64,000 nt of DNA from Paenibacillus doosanensis (GTDB lineage: Bacteria > Bacillota > Bacilli > Paenibacillales > NBRC-103111), in NCBI RefSeq assembly GCF_025060755.1, contig NZ_JANYUY010000002.1, positions 62,001 through 126,000 of the forward strand. Direction: 5' to 3'. Below the pieces are notes generated by a model. The model did no database searches and was not told the DNA's origin. It saw only the letters and a program-made list of their open reading frames with translations. Both the position numbers and the translations under genes were made by a program. This document shows, piece by piece, positions 35,395 to 42,720 of this stretch. How positions within the stretch are numbered: position 1 is the first letter of the stretch; each line of letters opens with the position of its first letter.

Positions 35395-36144
35395 ATGAAA
35401 CGAAAATGGATCGCTTATGCGCTATGTTTCCTTATCGCCGCCGGCTGTGCGGCAGGAGCTTGGGCCGCCCGCGTCAATGCCGGCCGTTCGGCGGCTTCAA
35501 GCCTCGAATTGCTGCTTCCTTTATCCCAGCAAATAATGTCCTCCGACAAGAGCATTGTTATTAAACATGCCGATACCTACCAAAACTACTCGGATGAAAA
35601 ACAATTTTTGGACACGGGGCGAATGCTCGGAAGACTGTTCGAACTTCCCGAGGACGGAAAGCTTAGCCGCGAGGAAGATCATATCCTTTATCGCACGGCA
35701 ACGACCGATTCGCACGGCGCCGATTTGACGATGCTCTGGGTCGGATTCTTCGATCATACGTCCGAGCTGATTCTTACCGGAGGCAGCGGGCCGGATACTT
35801 CTCCCGCCGATATGATAGAACTTCAGCGGAAGCTTACGGACAAGCTGCAGTCTATCGGCATTAAGCCGCAATGGAATGTAATGATCCAAGGAGTGCTTGC
35901 GGGTGATGACGAGGCCTCTTCTCCCTCCCCGACCGATTGGCTCGTGGCCAAGCTTCAAGCGAAGCAAGTGGAACAGTACGAGGACAACGGCAGCACAAGC
36001 ATCACGTATTATTCCCCTTTCATCAGTGAGCATATTTCTAACGGCAAGCAAGCGATGAACTTGCAGGTTGCCGTTCACCGCAATTCCATTACCCAAGAGA
36101 AGCGCGTCACTATAGGAACACCTGCCATTACAATAGAATATTAA
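35395..36144 (+). CDS. YwmB-like protein
   Basis: A 249-aa secreted or membrane-anchored protein resembling YwmB of Bacillus, a protein with a TATA-box-binding-protein-like fold of unknown function. A signal peptide (YALCFLIAAGCAAGAWA) is followed by repeated alpha/beta modules (WVGFFDHTSELILTGG; WNVMIQGVLAGD). Start MKRKWI with GGAAGG upstream. It is divergent from the LtaS-like gene. Confidence 0.7.
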   Translation: MKRKWIAYALCFLIAAGCAAGAWAARVNAGRSAASSLELLLPLSQQIMSSDKSIVIKHADTYQNYSDEKQFLDTGRMLGRLFELPEDGKLSREEDHILYRTATTDSHGADLTMLWVGFFDHTSELILTGGSGPDTSPADMIELQRKLTDKLQSIGIKPQWNVMIQGVLAGDDEASSPSPTDWLVAKLQAKQVEQYEDNGSTSITYYSPFISEHISNGKQAMNLQVAVHRNSITQEKRVTIGTPAITIEY

Positions 36145-36158
36145 TACGCCGTCTTTAA

Positions 36159-36172
36159 CGAACAATTGTTCT
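36159..36172 (+). promoter_or_regulatory. LexA-like SOS box upstream of the helicase gene
   Basis: CGAACAATTGTTCT is a palindrome that matches the Bacillus LexA operator pattern except at one inner position. It lies 57 nt before the helicase start. A -35-like TTGTTC inside it is followed 17 bases later by TAAACT, so LexA binding would cover the promoter. Confidence 0.55.
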
Positions 36173-36228
36173 TTTTCTTCTTTTATTGTAAACTGACCGA
36201 AGAGTTCTTTATGATAAAAGGTGATAAC

Positions 36229-38625
36229 ATGACTAACCCTACATCTTATAGCGTCCCTTATGGCGCTTCGATAAAACGGATTCCGCAGGCCGCTATTGCG
36301 CCCGCGAAAACAAGCAAGGACCTGGTGTCCGATCATGAATCGGACGCCTTTTATTTTCGTTCGCTGGAGAATTCCGGCATCGCCTTGAACGCCCGGCAGA
36401 TCGAAGCGGTGCGCCACGATCAAGGCCCGCTACTGACGCTGGCCGGCGCCGGTTCCGGCAAAACGTCGGTGCTTGTCGCCCGCGCAGGCTATCTGATGAA
36501 CGTTCTCGGCGTCCATCCTTCGCATATTTTGCTCGTTACCTTCTCCAGCAAAGCCGCCGCGGAAATGAAGCAGCGTATCGCCGCTCTTCCCGGCATAACA
36601 AGCGGAATGGCCCGCGAAGTGCAGGCGCGGACGTTTCATTCCTTCTTCCTGCTGCTGCTCCGAAGGCAAGGATATACGCAGGACATTTTCAGCGAAACCC
36701 GCTATCAGCACATCGTTCTGAAACGAATTCTGCGCGAGCGCGGACTCCAGGACGATTACGAGCCGGAGACGCTGCTATCCGTCCTCTCTTCGTGCAAAAT
36801 GAACATGACCGATCTAAACGGGCTGCCCGAGCGTTCCATGGACGAGAGGAACATCAAACGCATTTTGCGGCAATACGAGCAGTGGAAAGCGGATCAGCGC
36901 AAAATGGATTTCGACGATATTCTCGTCTTCGCCCACAAGCTGCTGCTCAGCGAGCCTTCGCTGCTGGCTTCTTTGCAGCAACGGTTCCGTTACGTCATGA
37001 ACGACGAGTTTCAGGACACGAACAAGCTGCAGTACGAGCTTGTCCGCATGATCGCCGAGCCGCAGAACAATCTGATGGTCGTAGGAGACGACGATCAGAC
37101 CATCTATACGTTTCAGGGCGCCAGCCACGAATTCATCCTGCAGTTTCACCGGCAATACCCGAAGGCCCGAACGGTCACGCTGGATATCAACTACCGTTCC
37201 ACTTCCAGCATCGTCGGGCTAGGCAATGAAATCATACGGCATAATATGCGCCGTAAGCAAAAGACGCTGCAGGCGACCAAGGAAAGCCCCGCAGTGCCCC
37301 GGTATTACAGGCCCGGCGATACGGACGACGAAGCCGCAACGGTCCTTGCCGAAATCCGCAGCGAGGTGGAGCAAGGCCGGCGTTCCTACAGCGACTACGC
37401 GGTACTGTACCGCACGGCAAGCAGCAGCCGGGCCATGCTGGAGGAACTGGTCATTCAGAACATACCGTTCGTGCATGACGGCAATACCGATCTGTTCTAC
37501 GAGCAGTGGATCGTCAAGCCGATCATCGACCATCTGCGGCTTGCCATGGACCGTCGCAGCTTTGCAGCGATTGAAGGGATTTTGCAGACTTTATACGTGA
37601 GCCGGGAGAAAGGGATGGAATTTATTTACGCTCAGGAGAAGCTGCGGCCGAAGAAAGGGCCGCTCGTGCATCTCCTATCCTTGCCGGACTTGAAGGAATT
37701 TCAGAAGGAGAAGGTAAAGGAGCGCATCGAGCTTGTCAGCATGATCCGCGATATGAAGCCGGCCGACGCGATTCGCCATATGCGCCGCAGCTTCTACGAC
37801 GTCTTCATGGAAACGGCGGACGGGCGCAGCTTCACGCAGCATAAGGAAATGCTGAAGGAAACGCTCGACGAGCTGGAATCGTCGGCCAAGCGCTTCGACT
37901 CGATCGAAGCGTTCCTCGGCCATATCGGACATATGCTTCAGATGCACCAGGCCATGGAGCAGCTGCGCAGCGATCCGAACGCCGATACGGTGAGTTTGAT
38001 GACCATTCACAAAGCGAAGGGCCTGGAATTTCCCGTCGTCTTCGTCATCGGCTTTTCCGAAGGCATACTGCCTCACAGCTCTGCGCTCGACGCCGGAGAA
38101 GACTCCTCCGCCAAAGGGGATAAGCGCCCGAAGACCGTCGTTCAAGCGGACAACGGCCAGAAGGACGCCTACGCCGCGCTTGAGGAAGAGCGGCGGCTCG
38201 CTTATGTAGCCGTTACACGGGCGAAGGAGGAGCTGATCGTCTGTTCGCCGGCTTACTATCGCGGCAAGAAAGCGAACGTCTCGCGCTTTCTTACCGCCGT
38301 GTTCAGCGCGCCCAAGCCTGCTGCCGCGGCGAACACGGCCGCCCCGCGGGTACAGGCGGGCCCCGGCCCGGCCGCTGCGGCTGCCAAGCCCGGCGGCGCG
38401 GGCTACCGCTCGGCGCCCGGCAGCGGCACCGGCGGCATCGGGGGAAGCGCCACGGCGAGCGGCGCGCCCAAGAAGCTGCACACCGTGCCGGCGTGGCTCT
38501 GCACGAGCGGCAGCTGCCCCGCATGGGCGCGGATCAGCAGCGCCCAAGAGAGCAAGCGGGCGAGCAAGGCGTGCCCGCTGTGTCAGGCCCCGATGCGCCG
38601 CGGCAGCAAGGAAGTGCCGGTGTAA
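36229..38625 (+). CDS. UvrD/PcrA-type ATP-dependent helicase with YdjO-like zinc tail
   Basis: A 798-aa superfamily 1 helicase. Walker A is LAGAGSGKTSVL (about residues 71-82), motif II is YVMNDEFQDTN, motif III is VVGDDDQTIYTFQGA, motif IV/V regions include TVTLDINYRSTSSIV and VSLMTIHKAKGLEFPVVFVI, and motif VI is RRLAYVAVTRAKEEL. After a low-complexity Ala/Gly/Pro linker (about 690-750), the last 48 residues form a zinc module: C-x4-C in WLCTSGSC and C-x2-C in ACPLCQAPM. This tail aligns with the stand-alone YdjO-like protein. PcrA proper lacks it, so this is probably a second helicase. The start has AAAGGTGAT upstream. The tail's role may be DNA binding or partner contact. Confidence 0.9.
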   Translation: MTNPTSYSVPYGASIKRIPQAAIAPAKTSKDLVSDHESDAFYFRSLENSGIALNARQIEAVRHDQGPLLTLAGAGSGKTSVLVARAGYLMNVLGVHPSHILLVTFSSKAAAEMKQRIAALPGITSGMAREVQARTFHSFFLLLLRRQGYTQDIFSETRYQHIVLKRILRERGLQDDYEPETLLSVLSSCKMNMTDLNGLPERSMDERNIKRILRQYEQWKADQRKMDFDDILVFAHKLLLSEPSLLASLQQRFRYVMNDEFQDTNKLQYELVRMIAEPQNNLMVVGDDDQTIYTFQGASHEFILQFHRQYPKARTVTLDINYRSTSSIVGLGNEIIRHNMRRKQKTLQATKESPAVPRYYRPGDTDDEAATVLAEIRSEVEQGRRSYSDYAVLYRTASSSRAMLEELVIQNIPFVHDGNTDLFYEQWIVKPIIDHLRLAMDRRSFAAIEGILQTLYVSREKGMEFIYAQEKLRPKKGPLVHLLSLPDLKEFQKEKVKERIELVSMIRDMKPADAIRHMRRSFYDVFMETADGRSFTQHKEMLKETLDELESSAKRFDSIEAFLGHIGHMLQMHQAMEQLRSDPNADTVSLMTIHKAKGLEFPVVFVIGFSEGILPHSSALDAGEDSSAKGDKRPKTVVQADNGQKDAYAALEEERRLAYVAVTRAKEELIVCSPAYYRGKKANVSRFLTAVFSAPKPAAAANTAAPRVQAGPGPAAAAAKPGGAGYRSAPGSGTGGIGGSATASGAPKKLHTVPAWLCTSGSCPAWARISSAQESKRASKACPLCQAPMRRGSKEVPV

Positions 38626-38821
38626 CCGGGGGGCGGTCCGTCCCCCTCGCACCGGCCGCAGCCGCCGCTCTGCCGCGCTAATGAAGGCAGGCGGCGCAGC
38701 AGGCCTGCACTTACGCATTACCGGGAATTCTTGCGGCAATTCACGATCCGTTCTATAATCCTAACCATTCAGATTTCATAAGAAATGGAAACCGATATGG
38801 ATAAGGATGAGGGATCAAACT

Positions 38822-39697
38822 ATGCTGCAAATTCGTCGTTACCTGCTTATCGCGGCAGGCACCTTCGCCGTCGCCCTGGCCCTCAACTGGTTTGCCGGCC
38901 CGAACCACATCGCAGCGGGCGGAATGTCCGGGACCGCCCTTCTGATCGGCTCGCTGCTGCATATCGAGCCGTCGGTGCCGCTGTGGATCGGCAGCCTGCT
39001 CATTCTCGCGGTCAGCGTCTATTTTCTGGGGCTGCGCTCGCTTGCCGTCTCCGCAGCCGGCTCCGTCCTGCTGCCGCTGTTTGTCTACGCGACGCGCCAC
39101 TGGCCGCCGCTGACGGACAACCCGCTGCTGGCCGCCATCTACGGCGGCCTTATGACCGGGGCAGGGCTCGGGCTCGTCTTCCGCGCCCACGGCAACACCG
39201 GGGGCTTCACGCTGATCGCCCAGCTGCTCCACCGCTGGCTCGGCGTCAAGCACAGCCAAGCCATCATGGCGATGGATTCGGCCGTCGTATTGTCTGCCGG
39301 CCTCCTGTTCTCGCCGGAGCAAGCGCTGTACGCGCTGATCGGCGTATTCGCGACGAGAAAATCGATGGACCTTGTACTCAAGCTGCAGCGGGCTTCCAAG
39401 GTCGCTTATATTATTTCCTCCGCCCGCTGCGAAGAGGCACTCAGCCGAGCGGTGCTTCACGACCTGGACCGCGGCCTGACGAAAATAGCCGGGACCGGAG
39501 GCTATACCGACGACCTCCGCGTCATCCTGATGATCGTCCTGGCCGCTAGCGAGGCCCGCAGGCTGAAGCTGCTCGTCCAATCGCTCGATCCGCAAGCGTT
39601 TATGATTGTCTGCGACGCGGACGATGTCGCCGGGGAAGGCTTCCCGGAGCATCCCGTCGTACGCAGGAGCAGGAAGCGGCGGCAGCTTACGGTGTAG
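38822..39697 (+). CDS. YitT-family membrane protein
   Basis: A 291-aa protein with five or six membrane helices (YitT/DUF161 part: LNWFAGPNHIAAGGMSGTALL, GGLMTGAGLGLVFRAHGNTGG) and a C-terminal DUF2179 cytosolic domain (KVAYIISSARCEEALSRAVL, RVILMIVLAASEARRLKLLV). The function is unknown; a transport role is usually assumed. The ATG at 38822 has GAGGG eight bases upstream and is preferred to the in-frame ATG at 38807. It follows the helicase gene by about 195 nt. Confidence 0.88.
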   Translation: MLQIRRYLLIAAGTFAVALALNWFAGPNHIAAGGMSGTALLIGSLLHIEPSVPLWIGSLLILAVSVYFLGLRSLAVSAAGSVLLPLFVYATRHWPPLTDNPLLAAIYGGLMTGAGLGLVFRAHGNTGGFTLIAQLLHRWLGVKHSQAIMAMDSAVVLSAGLLFSPEQALYALIGVFATRKSMDLVLKLQRASKVAYIISSARCEEALSRAVLHDLDRGLTKIAGTGGYTDDLRVILMIVLAASEARRLKLLVQSLDPQAFMIVCDADDVAGEGFPEHPVVRRSRKRRQLTV

Positions 39698-39835
39698 CCC
39701 GCCCGGACTGAATGAGCCCTGCGATGCGGGACGCTCCCGGGGGCAAGCCGCGGCTCGCCAAAAAGCCCCCCGTCTTCACCCGGGAAGGGGAAAACGGGGG
39801 GGCTAACGCAAAGCTCATCTGCATTTCGTTCAAAA

Positions 39836-40819
39836 TCAATCGAAATAGCGGATGCTCATCGCTTCGCGAACCTCCAGCATCGTCTCTTTGGCGATAGCTC
39901 GGGCCTTGTCGGTGCCGGAGACAAGCAGTTCGTCGATCCGTTTCGGCCGGCCCTCATACTGCCTCCGGCGCTCCCTGATCGGCTCTAGCAGCTCGTTCAT
40001 CGCGCCGGTTGCCAGCTTCTTGCAGTCCGCGCAGCCGATCCGCCCGCGGCTGCACTGCTCGTAAATGTCCTGCTTGCTCTCCGGGCGAAACGCGCAATGA
40101 TACCCGTATATCGGACAGATGTCCGGATGGCCGGGGTCGTGCTTATGAATGCGGCTCGGGTCCGTCTTCGCTTTCTTGATTTTCTCCTCGACCTCGCCGG
40201 GAGACGAATCGAGATAGATCGCATTGCCCATGCTTTTGCTCATCTTGCTGTTGCCGTCCAGCCCCTCCAGCCGCTCTCCGACCAAAGCCCGCGGCTCGAC
40301 CAGCACCGGCGCATACAGGTCGTTAAACCTGCGCACGATTTTCCGCGTCTGCTCGATATGCGGAATTTGGTCCTCGCCTACGGGAATGAGCGTAGCCTTG
40401 CAGAAGGCGATATCCGCTGATTGGCTGACCGGATACCCCAGAAAGCCGTAATACATTTCCTTGTATCCCCGCTCCTTCGCCTCCGTCTTGATCGTCGGAT
40501 TGTGGCGAAGCGAATTGACCGTCACGAACATAGAGAAGTACACGGTCAATTCCGCGATCTCGGGAATCATCGATTGGACAAACAGCGTAGATTGATCCGG
40601 GTCGATCCCGACGGCCAAATAATCGAGCGCGACCTTTCTCAAGTTATCTTTAATCAGCTGCGGCTGCTCGAAATGCGTCGTGAGCGCCTGCACATCGGCC
40701 AGCATAATGAAGCTTTCATACCGCTGCTGCAGCTCTACCCGATTTTTCAAGCTTCCGACGTAATGACCAAGGTGAAGTTTTCCGGTAATGCGATCTCCGG
40801 TTAAGACACGTTCCTTCAT
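39836..40819 (-). CDS. trpS: Tryptophanyl-tRNA synthetase, Fe-S-type
   Basis: A 327-aa class I synthetase that charges tRNA-Trp. The HIGH signature is LHLGHYVGS near residue 15, and KMSKS is in LDGNSKMSKSMGN. GEDQIPHIEQTRKIVRRFN is family-typical. In the C-terminal third four Cys form C-x20-C-x6-C-x2-C (from DICPIYG to IGCADCKK); Thermotoga TrpRS binds a [4Fe-4S] cluster with a similar C-x22-C-x6-C-x2-C spacing, so a cluster is likely here. GAGGAGG lies seven bases before the ATG. Upstream are a T-box, a repeat element and a Trp-rich leader ORF. Confidence 0.95.
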   Translation of the reverse strand: MKERVLTGDRITGKLHLGHYVGSLKNRVELQQRYESFIMLADVQALTTHFEQPQLIKDNLRKVALDYLAVGIDPDQSTLFVQSMIPEIAELTVYFSMFVTVNSLRHNPTIKTEAKERGYKEMYYGFLGYPVSQSADIAFCKATLIPVGEDQIPHIEQTRKIVRRFNDLYAPVLVEPRALVGERLEGLDGNSKMSKSMGNAIYLDSSPGEVEEKIKKAKTDPSRIHKHDPGHPDICPIYGYHCAFRPESKQDIYEQCSRGRIGCADCKKLATGAMNELLEPIRERRRQYEGRPKRIDELLVSGTDKARAIAKETMLEVREAMSIRYFD

Positions 40820-40886
40820 GGAACATCCTCCTCTGATTTGATTTTAGCAAACGATCCGTCCTGCGCCACCACCAGCCATCATCCAT
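40716..40886 (-). CDS. Trp-rich leader ORF overlapping trpS (candidate leader peptide)
   Basis: A 56-codon frame that starts with ATG at 40886 behind an excellent ribosome site (AGAGGTGAT). It begins Met-Asp-Asp-Gly-Trp-Trp-Trp-Arg-Arg: codons 5-7 are TGG TGG TGG. It runs across the trpS ribosome site (40833-40827) and start codon and ends 104 bases inside trpS in another frame. A ribosome that stalls at the Trp codons would leave the trpS site free about 33 nt downstream, whereas one that reads on would cover it. This recalls the rtpLP leader peptide (also three Trp codons behind a Trp T-box) that controls the anti-TRAP gene of Bacillus subtilis. Function is inference. Confidence 0.55.
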   Translation of the reverse strand: MDDGWWWRRTDRLLKSNQRRMFHEGTCLNRRSHYRKTSPWSLRRKLEKSGRAAAAV

Positions 40887-40998
40887 GGTCATCACCTCTT
40901 TTCATATATAAAAATCGAAAGCGCGCCGAATCCGCCCCGGGTGCCGGACTGCCGCCGTCAGCCACGGGCTGCGCGCCCGCCTCAATCGTATGGAACAA

Positions 40999-41170
40999 GA
41001 ACAAATCCTCCAAAAGTGACGTGATGCTCTGAAGCTTATTCCGTCCGCATCCAGCCTAAGCCGGATCGGCGTCTAACCATTCCTCTGGGATCGTTCTATG
41101 GGTAGACTTTCCTTTCGGGGAAGAACCCCGATATCCACAGGATATGGCTGCGCATCATTTCCTAAACAAT
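40999..41170. repeat. Structured intergenic repeat, copy 2 (172 bp)
   Basis: About 95% identical by hand count to copy 1 and of the same length. The TCGGGG/CCCCGA stem is kept although its loop changed (GAGCC versus AAGAA, plus strand), which suggests selection on RNA or DNA structure. It lies between the T-box terminator and the leader ORF of trpS, so it is transcribed whenever the T-box lets polymerase through. Its right end touches the terminator T tract. Confidence 0.85.
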
Positions 41171-41475
41171 AAAAAAACTCCGCCCTTGGTTAAAGGACGA
41201 AGTTGGATTCGCGGTACCACCTTTGATTAGCCTTCCTCCCGGAAGACTCGCTCTGCAGGTACGGATGCTCAAGGTCTCCCAGCGAGCCTTGTGATCGATA
41301 CCCTGTCTTTTGTAACGGTAAGACATCCGCCTCTCCTACCCAGCTCCGGCAATCATGCCCGAAGCTTTCGGATCGGCACTCCGAAGCCCATTCAACGCGC
41401 AGCTGACACGGATTCGCACCACCCATCCGCTCTCTGAAGCCATCCGATACGCCTACTCTTCTTCATCAACGTGCA
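41171..41475 (-). promoter_or_regulatory. Trp-specific T-box leader with terminator, upstream of trpS
   Basis: Read on the minus strand. The Stem I GA motif CAGAGAGCGGATGG is near 41431, followed by GGTGGTGCGAATCC. The specifier codon TGG (Trp) is at 41390-41388 in GAATGGGC. The T-box sequence AGGTGGTACCGCG spans 41222-41210. The terminator stem AACTTCGTCC/GGGCGGAGTT with seven T ends at 41171. Uncharged tRNA-Trp would stabilise the antiterminator and let transcription run into trpS. The specifier matches the downstream gene exactly. Confidence 0.92.
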
Positions 41476-41490
41476 CTATTTATTTTTATC

Positions 41491-41518
41491 AGTATATCAT
41501 ATGTTCCGCTTTTGTAAA
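41491..41518 (-). promoter_or_regulatory. Promoter of the trpS T-box leader
   Basis: On the minus strand TTTACA, a 16-base spacer and TATACT, located just upstream of T-box Stem I. Confidence 0.65.
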
Positions 41519-41558
41519 CCCGGCCATTCGCCGCTGCCTCATTCCTGACCGGCCAAGC

Positions 41559-42548
41559 CTATTGCAAAATATCCTCGATAGCCGCCAGCTCTTCCGCGCT
41601 GAATTCGAGGTTGCCGAGCCCCGCTACCGCATCCTCGATCTGGCTCACCTTGCTCGCGCCGATTAGCGCCGAAGTGACGCGGCCGCCGCGCAGCACCCAA
41701 GCTACCGCCATCTGCGACAGCTTCTGTCCGCGCTGCCGGGCCAGCTCGTCCAAGCGGCGCACTTTGCCGAGCACTTCCTCTGTCAGCTCCTCCGGCTTCA
41801 GAAATACACTCGAACCGGCTGCCCGCGAATCCTGCGGAATCCCGCCGAGGTAACGGTTCGTCAAGATGCCTTTATGCAGCGGCGAATAAGCGATGCTGCC
41901 GACGCCCGCTTCATCCAACACATCGAGCAGCCCGTCCTCTACCCAGCGGTCCATCATCGAATATCTCGGCTGATGGATCACGACCGGCGTACCCAAGCGG
42001 CGCAAAATGTCCAGAGCTTCCTTCGCCCGGTCGGCCTTGTAGTTGGACAAGCCGACATACAGCGCCTTGCCTTGGCGCACGATCAGGTCGAGCGCTCCCA
42101 TCGTTTCTTCCAGCGGCGTGTTCGGATCGGGACGGTGATGATAAAAAATATCCACATAGTCCAAATCCATCCGCTTCAAGCTTTGATCCAGACTCGCCAC
42201 CAAATATTTCTTCGACCCGAAATCGCCGTAAGGCCCCGGCCACATCAAATATCCGGCTTTGGTGGAGATGATCATCTCGTCCCGATACCCTGCGAAATCG
42301 GCATTCAGAATGCGTCCGAAATTCTCCTCGGCGCTGCCCGGAGGCGGCCCGTAATTGTTGGCCAGGTCAAAATGCGTAATGCCCAGATCAAATGCGCGGC
42401 GCACCATCGCGCGGCCGTTCTCATAAAGATCGTTCCCGCCGAAATTATGCCACAGCCCGAGCGACACGGCCGGCAGCTTCAAGCCGGTGCGTCCGCACCG
42501 GTTATAGACCATGGAATCGTAGCGTTCCTTGCTTGGAATATAGCTCAT
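41559..42548 (-). CDS. Aldo/keto reductase, YghZ-like
   Basis: A 329-aa NADPH-dependent (beta/alpha)8 oxidoreductase. The catalytic tetrad is visible: Asp in HFDLANNYG, Tyr of the same motif, Lys in MIISTKAGY, and His in IFYHHRPD. LYENGRAMVRRAFDLGITHF and NYGPPPGSAEENFG are characteristic of the YghZ group, which reduces L-glyceraldehyde-3-phosphate and methylglyoxal-like aldehydes. It is divergent from an AraC regulator, which probably controls it. Confidence 0.9.
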   Translation of the reverse strand: MSYIPSKERYDSMVYNRCGRTGLKLPAVSLGLWHNFGGNDLYENGRAMVRRAFDLGITHFDLANNYGPPPGSAEENFGRILNADFAGYRDEMIISTKAGYLMWPGPYGDFGSKKYLVASLDQSLKRMDLDYVDIFYHHRPDPNTPLEETMGALDLIVRQGKALYVGLSNYKADRAKEALDILRRLGTPVVIHQPRYSMMDRWVEDGLLDVLDEAGVGSIAYSPLHKGILTNRYLGGIPQDSRAAGSSVFLKPEELTEEVLGKVRRLDELARQRGQKLSQMAVAWVLRGGRVTSALIGASKVSQIEDAVAGLGNLEFSAEELAAIEDILQ

Positions 42549-42635
42549 CGTTATTCCTCCCCGGAGTTTATAACTTAAATTTTTTCCCTCAATACTTCAT
42601 AATTTCGGTCGTCCGCCTTCATTCTAGCGCTTTCC

Positions 42636-42665
42636 TTGGACAAACCATATGTCAGCATGTATGCT
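42636..42665 (+). promoter_or_regulatory. Candidate promoter of the AraC gene
   Basis: TTGGAC, 18 bases, TATGCT with TG just upstream (extended -10). Nearby imperfect palindromes (GCATGTATGC; ATATATGGCAT) could be operator sites shared with the divergent reductase gene. The assignment is by eye. Confidence 0.4.
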
Positions 42666-42720
42666 ATATATGGCATCATGTCTCTCATTGCCTTAATACG
42701 TCCATTGACCGGAGGCCTAT

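Noticed and set aside
40999-41170. Group II intron remnant as explanation of the repeat
   Set aside because: Location next to terminators fits class IIC introns, but there is no GTGYG 5' end, no domain V and no reverse transcriptase.
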